A DNA stretch of 64,000 nucleotides, from NCBI GenBank assembly GCA_035578175.1, contig JAQMRL010000008.1, forward strand, positions 60,568,541 to 60,632,540, given 5' to 3'. Below the pieces are notes generated by a model. That model had not been told where the DNA came from and searched no databases. It worked only from the letters and a program-made list of their open reading frames with translations. The stretch is from Catonia carolina (taxonomy: Eukaryota > Arthropoda > Insecta > Hemiptera > Achilidae). This document shows, piece by piece, positions 44,300-53,704 of the stretch. Position numbers and translations under genes: made by a program. Positions within the stretch are counted from its first letter, which is position 1. Each line of letters starts with the position of its first letter.

Positions 44300-45946
44300 C
44301 TATTGTAACGTCTTGTTTTAGTACGTTACCTGTCTTGGATTTCTCGTTTCATATTCTGGCGCCGTATTTCTGATTGTACAAATTACTTCGGTCTATTCAC
44401 CGTAAGCTGACGCTATCTGTCGTTTTTCCATTGTACTATTCTAGCCTGAGTCGAATTTCATTCTGTAATTTAATTATGTACTTTTTTCCTGGTTTGACTT
44501 GTAATCTTGTTCGTCTACTGTATGGAACGGTAGTTATCTCTTACATTGAGATGTTATTGCCGATTTTCAAATTTCATTCTTTTGGTTAAAGAATGTCTGC
44601 TTTCGCTTTTATAGTTGCGGGATTATTATTGCTTATTTATAAATATGATCCGTTTAATAGTATCTGCTGTTTTTTTCTAATTTCATTATGTATGCGTAAT
44701 TTTTAACAGTCTTTTCCGGGTTGTGTTTTGCAAATTGTTCATGGAAATTTTTCTTTATTTCGTCGCCCAAAATTTAATTTTGGTAAGTTTTCTACTCTTT
44801 TGGTTTCTGAAGTCGAATATTTCTAGGGATTGCGTTAGACGGTTATGTTTTAAAGTAAATTTTAATTTGGATCGAATCATTTTGATTTTGCTTGGTTCGA
44901 TTCGTGCTTATGTTAAACTATTTTGTCTGTTTGTTGGTCTATACCTTTTAACCTTATGCGGTTTTTCGTTAAGGTATAGGGCAATTTAACTACTGTACTT
45001 ACTTGTTTAAATTTTTGATTAATTTGCTATTGGATTATGTTGATCGCAATCTATAGAAGTATTCTTTGTTTCTTTTTTTATTCATTCTTTTGACTTGTTT
45101 CATTTTGCTACTTTTGTTATCGATGTGTTGTTAGTTTTTCTTTTGACAATAGTCGTTTTTTTTGTCCAAGGTTCTATTCTGGGATATTTCCAATTCTGAA
45201 ACTTTGGATGGTAGAAGATTTGGATTTTAGTGCTATTCACCTTACTTTGCTCCTCCTTGGTTCCCGAGTTTGGCTCTCCTTAGTTCGATTCCCGGGTTTG
45301 GAAAGTTGTCAGCTAGCCATGTTGTTCCTTGCTGCTGATGCTGCTTGATTTATTTATGGATTTATTTCGGCCGTTAAGCATCGACAAAGTTCAGGAAGGT
45401 TTGGTCTCTACAAACCGGTATGTTTTGTTAAAAATTTTAATTTTCATTTTGGGAAAATCATCTATTGCTGTTTGACCGTGTCTGCGCCTGTCAGGAATTT
45501 ATTCCAGTACTAAGCTTGTCCTGATCGGAAAATATTGACGAATGAACTTGTTTATAATTTAATTTGAAATATTTAAAATCTTAAATACTTTTATAATGTT
45601 TTATCCTTTTATTATAAATTTGGCTCAACTATAATCTTGGTATCCAAAATTTCATAAATATTTAAAATATATATTGTTTTTCTATTTTATTTAAATTTTG
45701 TAAAAAGCTGCCATGGTACGCGATAATTAAAAATAAAATTTAAAATACTATGCTATTTACAGTTAATGATCTGATCTTACTGAAAGTTGAATCTTCAATT
45801 TAAATTTTTCAGGATGGTAAAATTTATTTTTAAAAATAACAAAATTATTTTGTAATTTTGGTTAAGTTACCTATTGTAAAGGAAACTTAGAATGATAATA
45901 CTTTGAATCTTTAATAATTTACCGAATATTGTAATTTAAATTTGTT

Positions 45947-46183
45947 TGTCCATAAAGCCAGGTTACGAACATAAATTTAAATGGACTGTAAATCCTAATT
46001 ATTATTCTAGTTACCTGTACTGGCATGGAGCGAGGTAACTAGTAGACTGTGTACGTTCCGTACGCGTTCCAAAAGACAACTCTTCTTATCGGAAAGCCTG
46101 GTTCGTGTAGATACCGGTCAGCTGCAAGTAAGCGGCGGTACTAGTCGAATGCGAGGGAAGCCCGCGAGTTTAAAGTTCTAACA
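45947..46183 (-). repeat. BEL 3' LTR (element orientation)
   Basis: 237 bp, almost identical to 51630-51866. The element-sense polypurine tract abuts at 46184-46200. Confidence 0.9.
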
Positions 46184-46335
46184 TAAACCCCCCACCAAAA
46201 CAACTGCAAGGGGTTTTCAGTTCACACACTAAATACATATATAAAAATAAAACAAAAACCTTTGAGGAAAGGAAAACTATGTACACAAAAAAGACTAAAT
46301 AAAACAAAATTTCTTCTTAATGGCAAAAGAATGGT

Positions 46336-48195
46336 CTAGGCTGTAGGTAGTGGAGCGATATTGACTACCGGTCGACGGAAACTGCCTTGGGTAGTTCGTA
46401 CTGTCACCACTCTCACTCGATTGTCTTTCCCAGGATGGGTGTCTTCAATTCGCCCAAGCCGCCAATGAAGAACTGGAGACTTTTCTTTCAGGAAGACTAT
46501 TGGATGTTTAGTTTGAGCAGGCAGGTCAGCATGGCGTAACCTACCCCCCACCCTAACGAAACCCAACAGGTCAATGAAGGGGCTGGGCCTCTGAAGGTAT
46601 GGTGAAACATTCTTGCTCGCTTGAAGGGCTTCTATATCTGGTTTAAAATATTGATGCTGAATTTCCTTAATCCAAAAATTTAAAGCCTTGTGCCATTCTT
46701 CAGCTGTAAGGCTGGAGTTCACTCGCTTGCAGGTCTGAAGGATGCTGATAAAGCGGAAACACCAGGCTGTTATCCTAATAAGCCGGGAAAAGGATGAAAC
46801 CTTGTGGAGTAAATTTGTAATTAATGGTCCTAACTCTTCACTCTTTGCGATTATAATCATAGCAGATGATTTACATTCTTCAAGGCTGTCTAAGGTGTTC
46901 AGATCGATGTTTTGTGAAGGCCATTGTTCTACTGGAGTAGTCAGCCATGCAGGTCCTGACCACCATAACGAGTTGCAAACTAAATCTTCTGGATAAATCC
47001 CACGTGAAGCGTGGTCAGCAGGATTATCTTCAGATGACACATGGTTCCATGATTTTGGCGATGAGACATCAAGTATTTCACAAACTCTATTAGCTACGAA
47101 TGTTTTGAGTAGATGTGGTGAAGTTTTCAACCAGGACAATACAGTTTTGGAGTCAGTAAACAAATAAATTTCTTTGAAATTAAGTTTGCTTGATAATATC
47201 TTATGCGTAAAATTGAAAAGTCGAGACAGAAGTAGAGCTCCACAAAGTTCTAGCCGAGGTATAGACACTGATTTTAATGGAGCAACCTTAGATTTTGCAA
47301 TTACTAATGATGATTTAACGGTAAAACGTGAGTCTTGCACTAATAGATAGATGACTGCACCATAACCCTTTTCTGAAGCGTCCGAAAATCCGGCGATAGA
47401 ATAACTGACGTGCTCTTCAGTGAGGACAAATCGGTTGATTTTTATTTCTGAAAGTAATTCTAGTCTACTTGCTATCCTCCGCCACTTCTTTTCTAAAGAT
47501 GATGGAACAGGATCATCCCAGTCTAGGCCTGACAGCCAAAGTTGCTGGAGTAGGCACTTTCCTCTCATAATAACTGGGGTTAGCCATCCCAGAGGGTCAA
47601 AAATGCGCGCAATCTGAGAAAGAATAGATCGTTTAGTAGGTGTTGCAGTGGTTAGCTCTATTTTGTAAGAGAAAGTATCTGATGAAGGTGTCCATTGTAG
47701 CCCCAATATTTTCATTACATGCTGACTCTCCAAGTCTAGAGGCACTGATGATTCTATGAATTGTTTTGGAATATCTTGTAGCAAAGCAGGGTTGTTACTA
47801 GACCATTTATGTAATTCGAATCCTCCCCGGGCTAAAAGATTTATGAGCTGGTCACGTAGTTTTAAGGTTTCTTCCAATGTTTCTGCGCCAGTTAGAATAT
47901 CATCCATGAATACATCTTCTTGTAGCGCAGCAGCAGCTTGAGGGTAGACATGCTGTTCATCTTGAGATAACTGTTTCAATACCCGCAACGCTAGGAACGG
48001 GCTTGATGCTACACCATATGTTAGCGTTTGGAGCTCAAATTCTTGTATCGATTGTTCTTGAGATTCGCGCCAGAGAATATGTTGATATTTTCTTTCTTCT
48101 GGAAGGATTTGAATCATCCTGTACATCTTGATTATGTCCGCTGTTAAAACGAAAGTATGAAGTCTGAATCGAATAATAATTTCCGTGATGTCTCG
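46336..48195 (-). pseudogene. BEL pol: RT palm, RNase H, C-terminal domain (integrase lost)
   Basis: After the TAG at 48196 the same frame continues with RT motif A (LTADIIKMYR) and, from the methionine at 48126, the catalytic FMDDILTG box. The SIPRLELCGALLLSRLF stretch of BEL/Pao pol follows, then RNase H (YLFTDSKTVLSWL, HVSSEDNPADHASRG). Next comes the start of the zinc-binding pre-integrase region (FVRVGGRLRHADLP). There it jumps directly to the C-terminal DUF5641-type module (HWRLGRIEDTHPGKDNRVRV). The rve integrase core expected between these (hundreds of residues) is absent with the frame kept. It ends at 46336. Confidence 0.85.
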
Positions 48196-48795
48196 CTATA
48201 TCTTAGGTCCAGTGAAAACCACATCATTTAACGACTTTCCAGAAGTGGTCTTGAAAGAAGCGTCAAAAACTACTCGGAGTTTAGTTGACGTACTAGCTTC
48301 ACGGATCACACAGTGATGTGGAATGAAAAACTTTCCATTTGGAGAAAGGCTTTGTGGCACCTTTTCCATGTGACCAAGAGATTCGTACTGGTTTAAGAAT
48401 TCTTGGTATGCAATTTTAAGATCAGGCTGACGAGCCAAACGGCGTTGAGTTGATCTTAATCTTGATTGTGCTAGTTCATATGACTCTCCTAACTCTTGCA
48501 CAGACGGTTTTAAAAGCATTGGAACTACAAAGCGTCCACTTGGTTCTCGATAATGATGAGCTAAAAACATTTCTTCACTAAGAGTATCTTCTGGGTTTGG
48601 AGGAACTTGGCGTGGAATTTCTTCTGTTTCCCAGAACATTTTCAACGAGTTATCTAACGAGCTATTGGATGAAGTCAAACAGGTTGAAATCAAAGTAGTT
48701 GGAGGTTTGAGAGCCTGTATCTTTCCTGTAACTACCCAGCCAAAGACACTATGCATTGCTGAAAGACCAGTAGGCGTAGTTATAGTCTGGCCATC
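48196..48795 (-). pseudogene. BEL pol: linker and RT N-terminal part, bounded by amber codons
   Basis: In frame with the upstream protease ORF and the downstream RT/RNase H ORF. It opens with DGQTITTPTG and VFGWVVTGK, then runs to the RT fingers (FFIPHHCVIREAST, KLRVVFDASFK) and stops at TAG 48196-48198 just before motif A. It is separated from the gag-protease ORF by TAG at 48796-48798. Both interruptions are single amber codons with no frameshift. Confidence 0.85.
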
Positions 48796-50628
48796 CTAAA
48801 CATAAGGAAATATATCTCCAGCAATCAGAAAATCTATTTCAGCAGGTTTATCAAAGTTGGGATCTGCCAAGAACAGATGTTTAAAATGATTGCAGGCTGA
48901 TTCTGGAATCTTTGTAGAGGGCATGTCTAACGTTATCTTCGGCAATATAATAGCTTCAGTATTGAACTGAGGTTGATCAGAGTCCCTTGGTTTGAAAAGG
49001 CAAGTAACTATTCCTTTTGCATCAGAAATTTTGTTCTGTCCTAAGCCAGCGACAGAAATATTGCACGTTTTATGCGGTAGGCCTAAGCGCAAGGCGCACG
49101 ATGACGTAATAAAAGAGGTTTGCGCCGCGGAATCAATAAGTGCGCGTACGTATTGAAAAGTATTAGTTGCGTCCCTTATGCCGATAATTGCTGTGCCGAG
49201 GACAACTGAAATTGAATGTTTTGCTTTGTCCGTATTCACATTAGAGTGACACGAAGTCAAGTCATTGGCGCTAACAGATGATGCTAATGTATTATTCTGA
49301 ATGACTGAAGTTGAATTATTCGGCTGACCGGGAGTATTGATTACAGGTAGTATCGATTCTGGTACAGTGGTTTCAAAGTGTAAAAATGAATGATGCCTTC
49401 CACCGCATTTTAAACAATTTGTTTTTGATGGGCACGCAGCGATCTGATGCGAAATTTTCAAACAATTAAAACAAAGCTTCAATTTTGTAACTTGCTCTTT
49501 GCGTTGAGGCAAATCTAGGCGAAGAAAATTTGGGCATTTGAAAACGGTATGAGGCTGACTGCACACCGGACAAAGAATTTTCTGTGTTTGTTGTTTAACT
49601 ACGGCTGACGTATGAGTCGAGACTGGATTATAAGGACGAGGTCTGATCGTGTTGCTACTCGTGAATTTGTTGCCAGGTGACAATGCTGACGGTTTGGCAG
49701 ACTTATTATTCGAAGATTTTCCCGTCCAAATTGATGGTTCCGAAATTTCTAGAATCCGAGACTGATTTTGTAGGAATTCCGCTAATAACTCAAAGGTCGG
49801 AATGTCAACACTACTATGGTGCATCTCGAATTGTTTTCGAGTTTGATGCGGCAAGTTTCGTAAGGCAACAAATAAGATTATGAAATCTGCTAAATCTGGT
49901 ATACCAACTGCTTTTAGTGCAGTAACTTGTTCACAAAAATTTGATAAAAAATGAGATAACGATGCAGCTGATTCTGTAATTCTTGGTTGATAGTTGAAAA
50001 CCGCATCGAGTAAGCCGTTTCCCAACACTCTCTTATTATGGTATTTGCTCTTAAGTGATCTCCATACTATATCATAATTGGCATCGGTAATTTGCAAGGA
50101 ATGAGCTATTGCTAATGCAGGACCAGATAAACAAGATAACAGATAATGAAATTTTTCAATTGCTGTAAGCCCACTATTATTATGAATGAGAGAGACAAAA
50201 CTATCATAAAATGGAATCCACTTAGCTAAAGTCCCATCGAATCTAGGAAGGTTAATTTCCGGTAAACGGGGACGAACAAGTTTTTGTTCTGATGTGGTCT
50301 CGGTTACAGAAATCTCAACTGGACTGCAATATTTTTTATAAGCAGCAATTGTTTTGAAATACAATTCTTCAAATGCCGTAGTTGAAGCGACTGTCGGGTC
50401 TGAGCTCAAATCTTTATTTATCTTAACGGAAAGAGAGTAAATCTCTTCTTGTGTGGATTCAAATTGGTTAAAGGTTTCCTTTAAATTTTCAAATCTTACT
50501 TTGAACTCGTCCAATTTAATTGGATCCGAAAGTTGCGCTATTAAATCATGTAAGCTTTGGATTCGGCGGAAAAGTTTTTCCCGACGTGAAATTGCCCCTT
50601 TTAAGGCGGCTTCTAATTTTTCAGCCAT
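48796..50628 (-). CDS. BEL gag-protease ORF (610 aa)
   Basis: ATG at 50628 (MAEKLEAALKGAISRREKLF). A coiled-coil-like N-terminal region is followed by a DUF1759-type gag domain (LPRFDGTLAKWIPFYDSF, then KFHYLLSCLSGPALA). Three cysteine-rich zinc knuckles come next (CPVCSQPHTVFKC, CFNCLKISHQIAAC, CLKCGGRHH). Then a DUF1758-type retroviral aspartic protease (ALIDSAAQTSFI, with the DSA active-site triad) runs to FLIAGDIFPYV and the TAG at 48796. The ORF itself is intact. It would supply nucleocapsid and protease to the particle; pol would need read-through of the amber codon. Confidence 0.9.
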   Translation of the reverse strand: MAEKLEAALKGAISRREKLFRRIQSLHDLIAQLSDPIKLDEFKVRFENLKETFNQFESTQEEIYSLSVKINKDLSSDPTVASTTAFEELYFKTIAAYKKYCSPVEISVTETTSEQKLVRPRLPEINLPRFDGTLAKWIPFYDSFVSLIHNNSGLTAIEKFHYLLSCLSGPALAIAHSLQITDANYDIVWRSLKSKYHNKRVLGNGLLDAVFNYQPRITESAASLSHFLSNFCEQVTALKAVGIPDLADFIILFVALRNLPHQTRKQFEMHHSSVDIPTFELLAEFLQNQSRILEISEPSIWTGKSSNNKSAKPSALSPGNKFTSSNTIRPRPYNPVSTHTSAVVKQQTQKILCPVCSQPHTVFKCPNFLRLDLPQRKEQVTKLKLCFNCLKISHQIAACPSKTNCLKCGGRHHSFLHFETTVPESILPVINTPGQPNNSTSVIQNNTLASSVSANDLTSCHSNVNTDKAKHSISVVLGTAIIGIRDATNTFQYVRALIDSAAQTSFITSSCALRLGLPHKTCNISVAGLGQNKISDAKGIVTCLFKPRDSDQPQFNTEAIILPKITLDMPSTKIPESACNHFKHLFLADPNFDKPAEIDFLIAGDIFPYV

Positions 50629-51629
50629 TTTTTAAGGCGATTGAAATTAAAATAAATTTTTATTTTTCTTGATAGTAAATAAATTTAGTATTTTAATTTG
50701 AAATAATATGGTTTAAATGTAATAAACGTAGTTTCAAAAATAAAAATAAATTGATTGAAAACTGTAGTAATAACTTGTAATCTAATAACTAGATATTCAA
50801 TATTCGGTAATAAACAACATTTTAAATTGTATTATAAATGTATCAGAATAAATTTTAATTAATCGTATTTAATAAAATTATCTATTTTAATAAATTAAAT
50901 GAATTTGTAGAATCGTTGAAAGTAAATCGTTTTGATAGGATCGTTGCGATTAATAATTTGTTGAGATAAGAAATCGTTGATAAGATATTATTGTAAATGT
51001 TTTACAATCGGGCTTGAAAAAACCGGTTTATGAAAATGTACCGATGCGTACACAAACTTCCTTGTACAACCTAGACCATAGATTAGTGATACTGATATGA
51101 TATATGATATTAATATTGATGACCATATAATATCCAAAATAATTTCTTTATATTAAATGAATGCTTTTACATAATATACAAAAAGAAAAATAATTATTTG
51201 AACCCAAGAAAATGACTTATAAACTTGTTTATAAAATAATAAATACGTTTTTAAGTTGACGACGTATTTAAGTCTATAAACAAATTTTATAATTAAACAT
51301 TACTTACGTACATGTATTTAAGTATAAAAATACCTTTCCTTTTTATTGTGAATAACTTTGTTTCCATATACGAAAAAATACGGCTCGCGTATTCGGGCTT
51401 CCCAAACGAACACTACTAAAAAAATACAATACTAGTCATTGACGGTATACACTGATACGCAATACACTGAATTCGAATCCGGACGTGGATAACCGAAACA
51501 CTGGTTTCGAACCCGATCGCGGACGACTAAAAACTTTTTAATAGACTGGTTTCGAATCCGGCCGCGGATGATCAAAAAACTATGTAATAGACTGGTTTCG
51601 AATCCGGCCGCGGATGGTCCAAAAAACTA
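50629..51629 (-). other. BEL 5' leader with 45-46 bp tandem repeats and PBS-like site
   Basis: The untranslated leader lies between the 5' LTR and gag. Next to the LTR, three tandem units begin at 51500, 51545 and 51591, each with ACTGGTTTCGAA and CGCGGA. Only the LTR-adjacent unit ends in GGTCCA (TGGACC in element sense), giving a tRNA-CCA-complementary primer-binding-like site. The rest is AT-rich. Confidence 0.6.
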
Positions 51630-51866
51630 TGTCCATAAAGCCAGGTTACGAACATAAATTTAAATGGACTGTAAATCCTAATTATTATTCTAGTTACCTG
51701 TACTGGCATGGAGCGAGGTAACTAGTAGACTGTGTACGTTCCGTACGCGTTCCAAAAGACAACTCTTCTTATCGGAAAGCCTGGTTCGTGTAGATACCGG
51801 TCAGCTGCAAGTAAGCGGCGGCACTAGTCGAATGCGAGGGAAGCCCGCGAGTTTAAAGTTCTAACA
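51630..51866 (-). repeat. BEL 5' LTR (element orientation)
   Basis: 237 bp. Transcription in element orientation would run from here towards lower coordinates. Confidence 0.9.
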
Positions 51867-52168
51867 TTGTTCTTGGTACATTCTTTAATTTTTACTGAAA
51901 CTATTTATTCATGTAATTTATTTTAACTTTTTAAGTAATGTTCATACAGTTATTTTCTGGATTTATTTACTAATTTTTGGTATATTACTGTTTAATTATT
52001 TTTCTAATTTTGTTTTTTTTTGGGCAATTATAATCATATGCAACAACAACTTGTTTTTTTTTAATGGGTTTTCTTCCTTTTTTTTGTCAACCCCTGGCCA
52101 ACCTATCAGTGTGGATAGAGGGGAGGTGACACTATTTGATCCTTCAAACTTCCGTTCATCGTCTAATA

Positions 52169-52541
52169 CAGGGGTTCTCAACCTTTCAGGCTCTGTGCAT
52201 CCCTTAGTAGACTGACTTTTCGTCACGCCTCCCCTGTACTATTGCAGGTAATACAATTAAATATTTGATAACTTTTTACAAAATGTTTAATACTACCATC
52301 AATACATTTTTGAACTTATAGTCAAATCACAGAACCAAAAAACTTAAAAAATAATTGTTTACGAAATCTTCAAACTCTAACATTGAGTGTTGTACAATAA
52401 AATAATGGTGTTTGAAATATAAAGGCAGGAACTAACCTGGGTTAATCATAGCTTTTTTTTCTATTCTAATACGATGACGCCTCCCTTGAAAATCTTCAAC
52501 GCCCCCCTTGGGGAGCGCGCCCACCAGGTTGAGAACCCCTG
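52169..52541. mobile_element. hAT MITE (373 bp), TSD GTCTAATA
   Basis: Ends CAGGGGTTCTCAACCT and the complement CAGGGGTTCTCAACCTGG. The 8-bp TSD GTCTAATA is at 52161-52168 and 52542-52549. The sister Harbinger at 62.48 kb reads TCGTCTAATAGATACAGTG uninterrupted. No ORF. Confidence 0.9.
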
Positions 52542-52553
52542 GTCTAATAGATA

Positions 52554-53252
52554 CAGTGAACTCTCGCTAATCCGAAATAATTAGGGTGAGGTGATTTCGA
52601 ACAAGCCAGGTTTTTCAAATAACAAGAAAATGGTTTTTTATTGTGAAAAAATATTACTGTGTCCTAAATCTTTTATTCGTACGATTTAATTGTCAAATAT
52701 TTTCCGTACATTTAAATTATTTTTTTCTAAAAGTCGAAAAACAATTTTGCTTTTTATTTTCCATTTGTTTTCTTACCGAAATATCCCGCCATTTAACTAA
52801 AAGTACATCAATGGGCGTAGCTTTGATGGTTATGACCAAGCGTTTACGTTTACACGACATTGTTAAATATCATTTCGCTTCCACTTCGTTACGTAACACT
52901 AATTAGCCACAAAGCAAAATGAAAACTACATTAAGGTCAAGACACTACCGTAATTATTTAACCACGATACAGTACTAATTGACTGTTCGTAGAAAAGATG
53001 ATGTAGCCAAAATAAACAGTCGGCCTAGTAGTAGGCTACCGCACCAAGGGTAAATACTCGTGCTATCGGTAAAAATCCTGTCTACAGTGCTGAATGTCAT
53101 GTAGACATACTTTACGTACTATAAATTACAGTTCAGCTTGCTTATTACAGTTATTTGTAGAAAAATTACAATTAAAATACTGAGTATTTTTTTTACGCTT
53201 CGGATAACCCGGGTTTCGGTTAACCCGGATTCGGATAACCGGAAGTTTACTG
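52554..53252. mobile_element. Pogo-like MITE inside Harbinger (699 bp)
   Basis: Left TIR CAGTGAACTCTCGCTAATCC; complement of the right end CAGTAAACTTCCGGTTATCC; TSD TA (52552-52553 and 53253-53254). It is also present, truncated, at the same position in the 62.5-kb sister copy, so it was inside the Harbinger before that element multiplied. It lacks a transposase ORF. Confidence 0.8.
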
Positions 53253-53704
53253 TATTTAGTAATTAAGTTGGATAGGTATTTTTTTCATGACTCCTCATAC
53301 ACATCTCATCAGTTCTTTTCTTTTGGCGGCCTTCTAACATAATTTTTACGACACTCTCCTCTACTTCTTGATGTTTTAGAACATTATAAAGTACAACTGT
53401 CACAGTCGGATCGCTCGTTCCACTGCACAAACGAAACTACCCAACCTTTGCGTCAGTCGTATGTGATGACTGCGTGCCGTAATCGGATGCAACGATCGCT
53501 CAAACGAAACCGCACCTTTACATTGGTGTGGACGAAGAAGAGAGGTGAGATGTCTGTGTTAGAGAGGGACTGAGAGACGGCGTTATGCTAGGGCAGTGGG
53601 GATTTATTATATGGAAATTACTTAATAGTAGAATAATTATATAGATATAGAAAGTACTAGAAAATAAGAATTTTATAGAAGCTGTTGCATATAACTTTTC
53701 AGAC

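Larger units (their letters stand above)
45947..51866 (-). mobile_element. BEL/Pao LTR retrotransposon, 5.92 kb, integrase-deleted
   Basis: Two 237-bp LTRs (45947-46183 and 51630-51866) begin TGTCCATAAA on the plus strand and end TTCTAACA, with a 5-bp TSD TTGTT (45942-45946 and 51867-51871). Only one LTR difference was noticed by eye (GCGGTACT versus GCGGCACT), implying recent insertion. Coding is on the minus strand, one frame from 50628 to 46336 interrupted by two TAG codons. A purine tract (GGTGGGGGG on the minus strand) precedes the 3' LTR. The integrase core is missing by in-frame deletion, so the copy is non-autonomous. Confidence 0.9.
44304..52131 (+). mobile_element. L-family LTR-like element, copy L3, interrupted by BEL; TSD CTAT
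   Basis: Begins TGTAACGTCTTG and ends GGGGAGGTGACA. CTAT is duplicated at 44300-44303 and 52132-52135. The sister Harbinger at 62.45 kb reads ATAACTATTTGATCC with one CTAT, an exact empty site. Subtracting the BEL insertion (5920 bp plus 5-bp TSD) leaves 1903 bp, matching L1 (1886) and L2 (1948). The 5' hairpin is kept with different bases (GTAACGT / ACGTTAC). Donor GGTAAGT is at 44783 and acceptor TTTGTCCAAG ends at 45170. Confidence 0.75.
44052..53517. mobile_element. Harbinger element containing a nested stack (9.47 kb)
   Basis: Left end AGGTGCGGTTTTGTTTGAGC at 44052; the complement of the right end (53517 inward) is AGGTGCGGTTTCGTTTGAGC. The perfect 3-bp TSD TTA is at 44049-44051 and 53518-53520, typical of PIF/Harbinger. 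After removing nested insertions it is mainly a non-autonomous shell with a MADF-like start codon region. A sister copy is at 62204-63325. Insertions inside: L-family LTR with BEL (44304-52131), hAT MITE (52169-52541) and pogo-like MITE (52554-53252). Confidence 0.8.

Noticed and set aside
44304..52131. Reading the 62-kb Harbinger as an internal-deletion derivative of the 44-kb copy
   Set aside because: The breakpoints coincide exactly with the TSD-flanked ends of L3 and of the hAT, so they are empty sites.
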